A stretch of DNA of 64,000 bases from contig JAWKJM010000006.1 of NCBI GenBank assembly GCA_041393775.1, positions 62,001-126,000 of the forward strand. The letters run 5' to 3'. The stretch is from JADKAV01 sp041393775 (GTDB lineage Bacteria; Actinomycetota; Actinomycetes; S36-B12; UBA10799). A program made the translations under genes and the position numbers. This document shows, piece after piece, positions 18,216-26,863 of the stretch (position 1 is its first letter; the number at the start of each line of letters is the position of its first letter). The notes under the pieces were generated by a model, which searched no databases, was not told the DNA's origin, and saw only the letters and a program-made list of their open reading frames with translations.

Positions 18216-19880
18216 CTACAGGTACTGACCGGTGTTGGCGACGTTGTCGATCGTGCGGCCCGGCTCATCGCCTTGCTTGCCCTGGACGAGAGTGCGGATG
18301 AACACGATCCGCTCGCCCTTCTTGCCCGAGATGCGCGCCCAGTCGTCCGGGTTCGTGGTGTTGGGCAGGTCCTCGTTCTCCCGGAACTCGTCCACGCACG
18401 CCGACAACAGGTGCTGCAGCCGTATACCCTTCTGGCCGTGATCGAGGAAGTCCTTGATCGCGCTCTTCTTGGCCCGGGACACGATGTTCTCGAGCATGGC
18501 GCCGGAGTTGAAGTCCTTGAAGTACAGGACTTCCTTGTCTCCGTTGGCGTAGGTGACCTCCAGGAATCTGTTCTCCTCGGCCTCCGCGTACATCCGCTCG
18601 ACCGTGCGCTGGATCATCGCTACCACTGTTGCCTCCGCGTTACCGCCGTGCTCGGACAGGTCATCGGAGTGCAATGGCAGGTTTGACGTCAAGTACTTGG
18701 CCATGATGTCAGCGGCGGCCTGCGCATCGGGCCGTTCGATCTTGATCTTCACATCGAGGCGGCCGGGACGCAGGATCGCTGGGTCGATCATGTCCTCGCG
18801 GTTGCTGGCACCGATCACGATGACGTTCTCAAGACCTTCGACGCCGTCGATCTCCGAGAGCAACTGCGGAACGATCGTGTTCTCGACGTCGCTGGACACC
18901 CCGGACCCACGGGTGCGGAACAAAGAGTCCATTTCGTCGAAGAACACGATGACCGGCATTCCCTCGCTGGCCTTCTCCCGCGCTCGCTGGAACACCAGTC
19001 GTATATGGCGCTCGGTCTCCCCCACATACTTGTTGAGCAGTTCCGGGCCTTTGATGTTCAAGAAGAACGACCGCCCCTGTTCGAGGCCTTCGCGGGCAGA
19101 GACCTTCTTGGCCAGGGAGTTGGCCACGGCCTTGGCGATGAGGGTTTTGCCGCATCCGGGTGGGCCGTAGAGCAGGATTCCCTTGGGCGCGCGCAACTCG
19201 TGCTCGCGGAAGAGATCCGCGTGCATGAACGGGAGTTCGACGGCGTCCCGGATCTGCTCGATCTGCGAACCCAGACCCCCGATGTCCACATAGTCGATGT
19301 CGGGGACCTCTTCGAGCACCAACTCCTCGACCTCGGCCTTGGGGATCCGCTCGACGGCGAAACCAGACCGGCTCTCCAGCAGCAGCGAATCACCGGCCCG
19401 CAGGCGCTGGGTCAGCAGCGGATCGGCCAGTCGCACCACCTGCTCCTCATCGGTGTGGGCGATCACCAGCGCCCTGGTGCCGCCGTCGAGGATCTCTTTG
19501 AGCATGACGATCTCGCCACGCTGCTCGAATCCGGCGACGTCCACGATGTTCAGCGCATCGTTGAGCAGCACTTCCTGGCCGGGCACCAAGTGCTCGACGT
19601 CGACGTTGGGCGTGGCCACCACGCGCATCTTGCGGCCGCCTGTGGAGATGTTGATGGAACCGTCGTCCAGCGTCTCGAGGTACACGCCGTACGCGCTCGG
19701 TGGTTCGGCGAGGCGATCCACCTCGGCCTTCAACGTCAGGATCTGCGAACGGGCTTCCCGCAGCGTCAGTGTCAGGCGTTCGTTGTTGGCCCGCTGCTTG
19801 GCCAATTCAGCACGGATCTGATCCATCTCGCCGCGCGCGTCATCGGTCATTCGTCGACCACCTCCGAAACTCTCGGACAT
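18216..19880 (-). CDS. arc: Proteasome-associated AAA ATPase ARC (Mpa)
   Basis: Hexameric unfoldase that recognises Pup and feeds substrates to the 20S core. 554 residues: N-terminal coiled coil (about 10-60), two OB domains, then an AAA module with Walker A GPPGCGKT, Walker B VFFDEMD and sensor GASNREDMID. The C-terminus is GQYL, the motif that docks into the alpha ring and opens the gate. ATG at 19880 is chosen over an upstream start because TAGGGT stands 7 bases before it. Called mpa in mycobacteria. Confidence 0.97.
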   Translation of the reverse strand: MSESFGGGRRMTDDARGEMDQIRAELAKQRANNERLTLTLREARSQILTLKAEVDRLAEPPSAYGVYLETLDDGSINISTGGRKMRVVATPNVDVEHLVPGQEVLLNDALNIVDVAGFEQRGEIVMLKEILDGGTRALVIAHTDEEQVVRLADPLLTQRLRAGDSLLLESRSGFAVERIPKAEVEELVLEEVPDIDYVDIGGLGSQIEQIRDAVELPFMHADLFREHELRAPKGILLYGPPGCGKTLIAKAVANSLAKKVSAREGLEQGRSFFLNIKGPELLNKYVGETERHIRLVFQRAREKASEGMPVIVFFDEMDSLFRTRGSGVSSDVENTIVPQLLSEIDGVEGLENVIVIGASNREDMIDPAILRPGRLDVKIKIERPDAQAAADIMAKYLTSNLPLHSDDLSEHGGNAEATVVAMIQRTVERMYAEAEENRFLEVTYANGDKEVLYFKDFNSGAMLENIVSRAKKSAIKDFLDHGQKGIRLQHLLSACVDEFRENEDLPNTTNPDDWARISGKKGERIVFIRTLVQGKQGDEPGRTIDNVANTGQYL

Positions 19881-19899
19881 GTCATCGACCCTATACGTC

Positions 19900-20826
19900 T
19901 TACGCGGGATTTCCACCCGTCGACTTGTCCGGTTCGGCCCCGGGGGCGCCCGCCGGGGAGTTGGGGCCGGTGTAGTCGGAGCCGTAGGCGCCCTTGGCCG
20001 GCCGGCTGCGCTTGGCAGGTGCCGTCACGCCCGGTGCCAGGCGCCTGCTGAAGATCAAGAAGCCCGTGTGGCCGACCATTCGATGGTCCGGGCGCACCGC
20101 CAGACCCTCCACGTGCCAACCGCGGACCATCGTCTCCGAGGACTTCGGCTCGGTCCATCCGCCATCGGCCCGCAACGTCTCCACCATGCGTGACAACTGG
20201 GTGGTGGTCGCAACGTATGCGCACAAGACACCTCCTGGGACCAGAGACCGCGCAATGGCGGGGAGCATGTCCCACGGGTTGAGCAGGTCGAGCACCACCC
20301 GGTCGAACGGTCCGTCAGGGGCTACCTGCTCCAACGCGCCGGTGTGCAGATCCCAGTTCGACGGAGTCCGACCGAAGTACTTCGTCACGTTGCGGTGCGC
20401 GATCTGTGCGAAGTCCGGGCGCTTCTCGACGGAGGTGACGTGCCCCGACTCGGTCACGGTCCGCACGAGCCAACAGGTCAGGGCCCCGGATCCAGCGCCC
20501 GCTTCCAGAACCCGGACCCCCGGACGGATGTCGCCGAAGCCCAGGATGAGTGCAGCGTCCTTCGGGTAGATGATGGTTGCCCCCCGGGGCATGGACATGA
20601 CGAAATCGTGCAGCAGCGGACGCAGGGCGAGATAGATGGTGCCTTTGCTAGAGGTGACCACGGTCCCTTCGCTGGAGCCGATCAGGTCGTCGTGGTCGAT
20701 GCCTCCCTTCTCGGTGTGGAACCTCTGACCTGCCATGAGCGTGATGGTGTGCATACGCCCCTTCGCATCGGTCAATTGGACTTGATCGCCTTGCGCGAAC
20801 GGGGTTCCGGCCGGGGTTGTCGTCAC
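19900..20826 (-). CDS. trmI: tRNA (adenine-58-N1)-methyltransferase TrmI
   Basis: Uses S-adenosylmethionine to make m1A58 in the T-loop of tRNA. 308 residues: an N-terminal beta domain, then the Rossmann methyltransferase domain with motif I VLEAGAGSGALTCWL and motif IV VVLDLLNPWDMLP. The C-terminal 40 residues are basic and low-complexity. It is the counterpart of Rv2118c and, as there, adjoins a RecB-like nuclease region. GTG start with TACCCT 8 bases upstream. It ends 20 bases before the arc start. Confidence 0.95.
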   Translation of the reverse strand: MTTTPAGTPFAQGDQVQLTDAKGRMHTITLMAGQRFHTEKGGIDHDDLIGSSEGTVVTSSKGTIYLALRPLLHDFVMSMPRGATIIYPKDAALILGFGDIRPGVRVLEAGAGSGALTCWLVRTVTESGHVTSVEKRPDFAQIAHRNVTKYFGRTPSNWDLHTGALEQVAPDGPFDRVVLDLLNPWDMLPAIARSLVPGGVLCAYVATTTQLSRMVETLRADGGWTEPKSSETMVRGWHVEGLAVRPDHRMVGHTGFLIFSRRLAPGVTAPAKRSRPAKGAYGSDYTGPNSPAGAPGAEPDKSTGGNPA

Positions 20827-20861
20827 AGTTGCCGAGGGTAACTGCAGGTAGTGTCGATGAT
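20827..20861. promoter_or_regulatory. Compact divergent promoters trmI / M50 protease
   Basis: Only 35 bp separate the two starts. Minus strand: TACCCT (20840-20835) 8 bases before the trmI GTG. Plus strand: TAGTGT (20849-20854) 7 bases before the M50 GTG. Both look leaderless, and the two polymerases must compete for the same space. Confidence 0.5.
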
Positions 20862-21941
20862 GTGGGCGAAGGTGGGTTGCGGTTCCAGATCGGGGGTTTC
20901 CCCGTAAGCATGCCGTTGGGAGGCATCCTTGGCGTGCTGCTGATCGCCTACCTGTGGGCCCCGTCGTTCGCAGAGCCAGGAAGCAGCGGATTCGCGCTCG
21001 CGGGGGTGTTCGCCGTGCTGCTCTACGGCGGCGTGCTCGTGCACGAACTCGCCCACGCGTGGGCAGCGAAGTCGTTCGGCTACCCGGTGCAGGGCATCAC
21101 CTTGTGGCTCTTGGGCGGATACACGGTGTACGAGCGGCGTCACAGCAAGCCATGGCCGGAACTGGTCATTTCGATCGTCGGGCCCCTGTCCACGCTGGCG
21201 GTGGGTGCGCTGTGCTGGCTGCTCGCGGGGATGACCAGCGGGTCGGTCGCCACGTTGCTCGGTGCCCTGGCATGGACCAATGGGCTGCTGGGGGTCCTCA
21301 ACCTGTTGCCCGGCGCACCACTGGATGGTGGTGGTGTCGTGAAATCCCTCGTCTGGCGGCTCACGAACTCCGAACCGGCGGGTGCCCGGGCCGCCGGGGT
21401 GGCCGGTCTGGTGATCGCCGCCCTTCTGGCCACCGCAGCAGTCCTGTCCCTGCTTTCCGGATCGGGCGGTCTACTGCTGACCCTGGTGCTGGCGGTCTTC
21501 ATCGGGTTCGGTGCCTATCAGTCGCTGCAGACCGCCAGTGCCGACACTGCAGTGGCCCGGGTCACGCAGCGGATTCCTCATCTGATCCGTCCAGTACTCG
21601 CGGTCAGTGAGCGTGAGGCGCTCGGCTCTGCGCTGGACCGATGGGATCAGCAGACCCAGGTTGCGGTGGTCACGGTCGATCTGCGTGGCAGACTCCTGGC
21701 GGCCTTGTCACTGCCGGCCGCGGACGCCGTCCCGGTTGACAAGCGCGACGGGGTCGGGATCGGTCCGTTCACAGTGGTTATACCCGACGAGCAGCGCGAG
21801 GACATCGACGCCGGGCCATCCGCACTGCTGCACGCGCTTGCCGCCAGTGAGCAGGCCGCGCTGTTCGTCACCGATAGTCAGGGCCGGCCACTGGGCGCGC
21901 TGCTGGCCTCCGACGTCAATACCGCGTTGGACCGTCCCTGA
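20862..21941 (+). CDS. Site-2-type M50 membrane metalloprotease with C-terminal CBS region
   Basis: 359 residues, about six membrane segments. The zinc site is HELAH in GVLVHELAHAWAAK (about residue 60) with the third ligand in NLLPGAPLDGG. The cytoplasmic C-terminus (about 235-359) resembles a CBS pair, with the second half (VTDSQGRPLGALLASDV) best kept. Such rhomboid-independent S2P homologues cut membrane proteins; its substrate is unknown. The GTG at 20862 is preferred because of the TAGTGT box at 7 bases; a TTG at 20817 would overlap trmI. Confidence 0.88.
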   Translation: MGEGGLRFQIGGFPVSMPLGGILGVLLIAYLWAPSFAEPGSSGFALAGVFAVLLYGGVLVHELAHAWAAKSFGYPVQGITLWLLGGYTVYERRHSKPWPELVISIVGPLSTLAVGALCWLLAGMTSGSVATLLGALAWTNGLLGVLNLLPGAPLDGGGVVKSLVWRLTNSEPAGARAAGVAGLVIAALLATAAVLSLLSGSGGLLLTLVLAVFIGFGAYQSLQTASADTAVARVTQRIPHLIRPVLAVSEREALGSALDRWDQQTQVAVVTVDLRGRLLAALSLPAADAVPVDKRDGVGIGPFTVVIPDEQREDIDAGPSALLHALAASEQAALFVTDSQGRPLGALLASDVNTALDRP

Positions 21942-21998
21942 GCTGCCCGGTGTGGACAGACGCCCTGGAATGTCACACCCGCGTCCTAGGGTGACTGT

Positions 21999-22946
21999 GT
22001 GACCCCATCCAGACCGCCCGCTTCACCGCCAGCGACCGCCGCGCCGACCGGGATCCGCGAACGCGAGGTCAGTGGCAGGCAAGGGCATCCGCTGCTGGGT
22101 GCACTGTCGCCGAGCAGAGCCTCAGACTTCCTGACGTGCCCGTTGCTCTACCGATACCGGAGCATCGACCGGCTTCCAGAACGGCCGGGGCGGGCGGCGC
22201 TGCGGGGCACCCTGGTCCATGAGGTTCTCGACCGACTGTTCGCGCTGCCGGCGTCCAGTCGCGATGTCGCCACCGCCTGCGGCCTGGCCCCAGACGCTTT
22301 CTCGGACCTATTGACCAGTGACCCGGACGCGGCCTTCGCCCTGGTGGAGGATGCAGACTGGCCGGCCGATCATCCTCCGGAGATTCCGGCGACCGTGCGC
22401 GATCAGTTGCTCTCGGAGGCCGACGCGCTCATCCGAACGTACTTCGACATGGAGGATCCCACGTCGATCGACACCGTGGAGCGGGAACAACTCGTCGAGG
22501 CCTTCCTGTCCGAGGATCTGTTGTTGCGCGGCTACGTGGACCGGATGGATGAGACCGACGGTCAGTTGCGGGTCGTCGACTACAAGACCGGCCGTTCCCC
22601 GGCGGAACTGTGGGAACAATCGGCCATGTTCCAGCTTCGCTTCTACGCACTGGTGGTACAGCGCGCCACCGGGCGGGTCCCGCAACGTCTGCAGCTGCTC
22701 TACCTGGGCAACGGCGAGGTGCTCACCTATCATCCCGACGCCGAGGACCTCGAGCGCTTCGAACGCAAACTGCAGGCGTTGTGGAAGGCCATCACCCGTG
22801 CCGCGGACAACCAGGACTGGCGCCCGCGCCGGTCGAAAAAGTGCAGTTGGTGCTCACATCAGGGTCTGTGTCCCGAGTTCGGGGGAACGATCCCGCCGCT
22901 CCCCGCTGATCCGGGACCCGAGCTGTCACTTACGGTTGAACAGTGA
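21999..22946 (+). CDS. RecB-family PD-(D/E)XK exonuclease
   Basis: 315 residues. One Cys in SDFLTCPLLYRYR near residue 47 and three in CSWCSHQGLCPEFGG near the C-terminus fit the iron-sulfur cluster of RecB/AddB/Cas4-like nucleases. The nuclease motifs are GTLVHEVLDRLF, LRGYVDRMDE and VVDYKTGR (Asp and Lys of the active site). No helicase domain. It corresponds to Rv2119 beside trmI. GTG start with TAGGGT 6 bases upstream. Its stop overlaps the start of the ABC gene (GTGA). Confidence 0.92.
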   Translation: MTPSRPPASPPATAAPTGIREREVSGRQGHPLLGALSPSRASDFLTCPLLYRYRSIDRLPERPGRAALRGTLVHEVLDRLFALPASSRDVATACGLAPDAFSDLLTSDPDAAFALVEDADWPADHPPEIPATVRDQLLSEADALIRTYFDMEDPTSIDTVEREQLVEAFLSEDLLLRGYVDRMDETDGQLRVVDYKTGRSPAELWEQSAMFQLRFYALVVQRATGRVPQRLQLLYLGNGEVLTYHPDAEDLERFERKLQALWKAITRAADNQDWRPRRSKKCSWCSHQGLCPEFGGTIPPLPADPGPELSLTVEQ

Positions 22947-23704
22947 ACCCGAGCCCGGCCGCATCCGCAGCCGAACTGACCAAGGTGTACGGCGAGGGTG
23001 AGGCACAGGTTCTCGCTCTCGACAGTGTCGACATCGACATCGAACAGGGGCGTTTCACCGCCATCATGGGCCCTTCCGGGTCCGGAAAGTCCACCTTGAT
23101 GCACTGCCTGGCTGGCCTGGATTCGGTGACGTCGGGGCGGGTCACGATCGGCGACGTCGACCTGACCGAGCTGAAGGACAAGGCGCTGACGGCGCTGCGG
23201 CGCGACCAGATTGGCTTCGTGTTCCAGAGTTACAACCTGATCCCCACGCTGACCGCGGAGGAGAACATCACCCTGCCGCTGGACATCGCCGGGACCAAAC
23301 CCGACAAGCAGTGGCTCGAGCTCGTCATCGACACCGTCGGACTGCGCTCCCGGCTCGACCACAAACCCAGCGAACTCTCTGGCGGACAACAGCAGCGGGT
23401 GGCGTGCGCACGGGCCCTCGCCAGCCGTCCTGCGATCATCTTCGCCGATGAGCCCACCGGTAACCTCGACTCCCGAAGCGGCGCTGAGGTGCTGGGGTTC
23501 CTGCGTCGCAGCGTCGATGAGTTCGGACAGACCATCGTGATGGTGACCCACGACCCCAACGCGGCCTCCTACGCCCAACGGGTGGTGTTCCTGGCCGACG
23601 GCCGGATCGTTGACGAAATGGCAGACCCGACCCCCGAACGCGTTCTGGACCGGATGAAGCGCTTCGACATCGAGGGGAACCCCGCCACCGAACCTGCGGG
23701 CTGA
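22943..23704 (+). CDS. ABC transporter ATP-binding protein, MacB/LolD type
   Basis: 253 residues. Walker A GPSGSGKS (43-50), Q-loop VFQSYNLIP, signature LSGGQQQRVACARAL, Walker B IIFADEPTGNLD and the switch His in MVTHDP. This subfamily works with FtsX-like permeases to move lipids, lipoproteins or peptides or for mechanotransmission. It overlaps both neighbours by single-codon overlaps, so nuclease, ATPase and permease form one transcription unit. Confidence 0.95.
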   Translation: MNPSPAASAAELTKVYGEGEAQVLALDSVDIDIEQGRFTAIMGPSGSGKSTLMHCLAGLDSVTSGRVTIGDVDLTELKDKALTALRRDQIGFVFQSYNLIPTLTAEENITLPLDIAGTKPDKQWLELVIDTVGLRSRLDHKPSELSGGQQQRVACARALASRPAIIFADEPTGNLDSRSGAEVLGFLRRSVDEFGQTIVMVTHDPNAASYAQRVVFLADGRIVDEMADPTPERVLDRMKRFDIEGNPATEPAG

Positions 23705-26253
23705 TGCTCCGCGCTGCCCTCCGCAACCTGTTAGCCCACAAATTGCGGTTGGCCCTGACCGGGCTGTCGATCGTCCTGGCAGTGGCATTCGTCGCCGGCA
23801 CCTACGTATTCACCGATTCGCTGCGCGCCTCACTGGACACTTTGATCGCCCAGAACCAGCCGGACGTCATCGTGCAGCCGGTCAGCGCAGACTTCTCCCG
23901 CGACCTCCAGGCGGCCGGACAGCTCCCCACGGTGCCAACGACGTTGATCTCAGAGATGGAAGGCCTGCCCGGTGTGTCCGAGGTCGTCCCCGAGATCCAG
24001 GTGCCGAATGTGGTCGTGCTCGACCGGGATGGCAGACCCCTGGGCCAGCAGTCCAGCGGATTCGGCGGCGGGGTGTCCGTAGGTCAGAGTTGGATCGAAC
24101 AGGATCGGCTGAATGCGAGTCAACTGGTTGCCGGTGAGGCCCCACAGGGCCCCGACGAAGTGGTGATCGACTCCTCGAGCGCGAAGCAACTCCAGGTCTC
24201 GCCCGGTGACTCCATGACGGTCCTGCTGCCCTCGGGCAAACGCCGCGAGTTCATGGTAAGCGGTGTTTCGGAACTGAAGAGCAGCGCACAGTTCGGAGTC
24301 GGTTTCGTCTTCTGGGACTTCGCCACAACTCAGAAGATGTTCCTGGCCGACGACCAGGCGAGCACGCTTGCGGTGCTGGCGGAACCCGCAGCGGCCCAGA
24401 CCAGCGTCCGCGATCAGATCACTGCGCTCCTGCCGCCGGGCGTGACCGCGGTCACCGGCGAGGAACAGGCCAGTCAGATCTCCGCACAGTTGGACTCCGG
24501 GCTCGGCTTCCTCAACACATTCCTGCTCGTGTTCGCCGTCGTGTCGGTCTTCGTCGCGGCCTTCCTGATCTACAACACGTTTTCGATGCTGGTGGCACAG
24601 CGAACGCGGGAACTGGCACTGCTGCGTGCCATCGGTGCATCCCGGGGACAGGTCCTCCGGTCGATCCTGGCGGAGGCGCTGGGAGTCGCATTGGTGGCCA
24701 GCGGTGCGGGTCTGCTGATGGGAGCGGGGTTCGCCCGCGGTCTGCAAGCCCTGTTCCAGGCCGCCGGTGCTCCGTTCCCTTCGGGCTCGCTCGTCTTCGA
24801 ACCCCGCACGATCGTCGTGGCCGTCGTGGTCGGACTGGTCATCACAATTGCCAGCGCCCTGCTGCCCGCCCGCCGGGCGTCGGTCATCCCGCCAGTGGCC
24901 GCCATGCGCGATGAGGCGACTGCGGTGCGTGGCCTGCAACGCCGCACCGTCCTCGGTGGCTTCCTCGTCGGCAGCGGCCTGGGACTGGCTGTGATGGCAC
25001 CCCGCCTCGCGCAGAACGATGCCACTAGCGGCGCGATCATGGCCGGCGTCGCTGCCGGGGCCATCCTGGTCGCCGCTCTTGCCCTGGCCCCTGAACTAGC
25101 GCGGCCCGCGACGGGGCTGATCGGCTGGGCCTTCGCCGGCATCAGTGGGCGAATCGCCCGCGGCAACACCCGTCGCAACCCTCGCCGCACAGCCGCCACC
25201 TCCGGGGCCCTGACGATCGGCGTCTGCCTCATGGCGACGATCAGCGTCCTTGCCTCCAGCACGCAGGAGTCGCTTGCGGGCATCGTGGACGACGTGATCG
25301 GCGCCGATTTCGTGGTCATGGGCTACGGGTTCCAGCCGTTCCCGGGAGTTGTCGGCAAGGCCGTGGCAGCAACACCGGGGGTGGCCGAGACGGCCGTCGT
25401 ACGGCAGGCACCGATGCGGGCGCCGGGCACGGGTGACAGCCTCGTGTCGGGGGTGGATCCGCGTGCCATCCACCAGGCTCTGTCGCTCACCGTGGACGCG
25501 GGCTCGTTCGATGACCTGAAGGCCGGTGACACGGCACTGGATAGCGACACGGCCCGTGAGATCGGCGCCGGGATCGGGACCACTGTCCGAGTGCTCTCCC
25601 TGGCGGGACCGGTCGACTTGCAGGTGGTGGCGCTGTACCAACCGGTGGGCGGATTCACCGGCTACGTGACCAACCTGCGAACAGTCAAGCAGTTGGGTGC
25701 CTCCGATCAGGACAGCGTGGTGTACGTGGTGAAGCAGCCTGACTATCCGGCCGAAGGGCTCCAGGCGGGACTGACCGCCGCCTTGGAGGCATACCCGAAC
25801 GTGCAGGTGCTCGACCAGTCGGCGGTCAAGGCGAGCATCAGCGAGCAGATCGGGCAGTTGCTGAACTTCCTGTTCGCGCTGCTGGTGCTCGCCGTGCTGA
25901 TCGCCCTGCTCGGGATCGTGAACACGCTGGCTCTCAGCGTGTTCGAACGCACCAGGGAGATCGGGCTGCTGCGGGCTGTGGGCATGTGGCGCGGTGGGAT
26001 CCGGCGCACGATCCTGATCGAGGCGTTCATCATCGCTGTGTTCGGGGCCGTGCTCGGGATGCTGCTGGGAGTCGGCTTCGGCGCCCTGCTGCAACGGGTC
26101 CTGGCCGATCAGGGGATCGACCGGTTCGCCGTCAACGGCGCGCAGCTGGCGGCCTTCCTGCTGCTGGCGTCCTTGGGCGGCGTCTTGGCGGCGCTATGGC
26201 CCGCCTGGCGCGGTTCCCGGCTGCGGATCCTGGACGCCATCGCCACCGAGTGA
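23704..26253 (+). CDS. ABC transporter permease, FtsX/MacB-like, two FtsX domains
   Basis: 849 residues. An N-terminal membrane helix is followed by a MacB-type periplasmic core (about 40-250), FtsX domain 1 (about 265-400, RTRELALLRAIGASRGQVLRS), two more helices, a second extracellular domain (about 510-690) and FtsX domain 2 (715-849, ERTREIGLLRAVGMWRGGIRRT). The duplicated architecture is usual in actinobacterial exporters. The start overlaps the ATPase stop (TGATG). The last 60 bases overlap the convergent HAD gene. Substrate unknown. Confidence 0.93.
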   Translation: MLRAALRNLLAHKLRLALTGLSIVLAVAFVAGTYVFTDSLRASLDTLIAQNQPDVIVQPVSADFSRDLQAAGQLPTVPTTLISEMEGLPGVSEVVPEIQVPNVVVLDRDGRPLGQQSSGFGGGVSVGQSWIEQDRLNASQLVAGEAPQGPDEVVIDSSSAKQLQVSPGDSMTVLLPSGKRREFMVSGVSELKSSAQFGVGFVFWDFATTQKMFLADDQASTLAVLAEPAAAQTSVRDQITALLPPGVTAVTGEEQASQISAQLDSGLGFLNTFLLVFAVVSVFVAAFLIYNTFSMLVAQRTRELALLRAIGASRGQVLRSILAEALGVALVASGAGLLMGAGFARGLQALFQAAGAPFPSGSLVFEPRTIVVAVVVGLVITIASALLPARRASVIPPVAAMRDEATAVRGLQRRTVLGGFLVGSGLGLAVMAPRLAQNDATSGAIMAGVAAGAILVAALALAPELARPATGLIGWAFAGISGRIARGNTRRNPRRTAATSGALTIGVCLMATISVLASSTQESLAGIVDDVIGADFVVMGYGFQPFPGVVGKAVAATPGVAETAVVRQAPMRAPGTGDSLVSGVDPRAIHQALSLTVDAGSFDDLKAGDTALDSDTAREIGAGIGTTVRVLSLAGPVDLQVVALYQPVGGFTGYVTNLRTVKQLGASDQDSVVYVVKQPDYPAEGLQAGLTAALEAYPNVQVLDQSAVKASISEQIGQLLNFLFALLVLAVLIALLGIVNTLALSVFERTREIGLLRAVGMWRGGIRRTILIEAFIIAVFGAVLGMLLGVGFGALLQRVLADQGIDRFAVNGAQLAAFLLLASLGGVLAALWPAWRGSRLRILDAIATE

Positions 26254-26859
26254 CGCTACGTCGAGCCCGACCAGGGAGTCCACGACGAGCAATCGGGAGT
26301 GGGCTGCCAGTTCCCCCACGGCCGGCCCGACCGCCACGACATGACACCCCGCCGCCAAGCCTGCCGCAACGCCCGTCGGACTGTCCTCGACCACCACACA
26401 GCGGGTCGGGTCCACCCCGAGCCGCTCACACGCGATCAGGTAGGGCTGCGGATCGGGCTTGGGACGGTCGACCTCGGTGGAACTGACGGTGACGTCCACC
26501 GACACGTCCACATTGGCCAGGAGCAGGTCCAGCAGAACCCGCCACGAGTTGCTCACGATGGCGGTAGGGACACCGGCTTGCTCGGCCGACTCCATCAGCT
26601 CACGCGCACCCGGCAGCCAGTGGGCGGGACGATTGGCGACCGCGTGCTCGATCTCGCTGACCAGGATGCGCGCCAGATGTCCGTCCTCACCACCGGTTCG
26701 GTTCGCCATGTGCGAGACGACCCGTTCGAGCGGACCGCCGATGCTCTGCGCCTGGTCCTGCGGCGTCCAGGTCTGGCCGAAGTACTCCATCGTCTTCGAC
26801 TGCGCCAACTCCCACAGCAGTTCGCTGTCCAGGAGGGTCCCGTCGAGGTCGAAGAGCAA
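26194..26859 (-). CDS. HAD-superfamily hydrolase, phosphatase type
   Basis: 221 residues. Motif I DLDGTLLDSE at the very N-terminus (Asp nucleophile), motif II VSNSW, motif III Lys in DRPKPDPQPY and motif IV VVEDSPTG: a beta-phosphoglucomutase/phosphoglycolate-like phosphatase fold; the substrate is unknown. The best start is a TTG only 4 bases after the metH stop, so it is probably expressed with metH. Its 3' end runs 60 bp into the convergent permease gene; the C-terminal tail (DPQPGTAPGGP) is low-complexity. Confidence 0.85.
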   Translation of the reverse strand: MLFDLDGTLLDSELLWELAQSKTMEYFGQTWTPQDQAQSIGGPLERVVSHMANRTGGEDGHLARILVSEIEHAVANRPAHWLPGARELMESAEQAGVPTAIVSNSWRVLLDLLLANVDVSVDVTVSSTEVDRPKPDPQPYLIACERLGVDPTRCVVVEDSPTGVAAGLAAGCHVVAVGPAVGELAAHSRLLVVDSLVGLDVASLGGDGVQDPQPGTAPGGP

Positions 26860-26863
26860 CGCG

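Noticed and set aside
23950..26094. Long antisense frames over the ABC permease
   Set aside because: No recognisable domains; the permease has full FtsX architecture on the plus strand.
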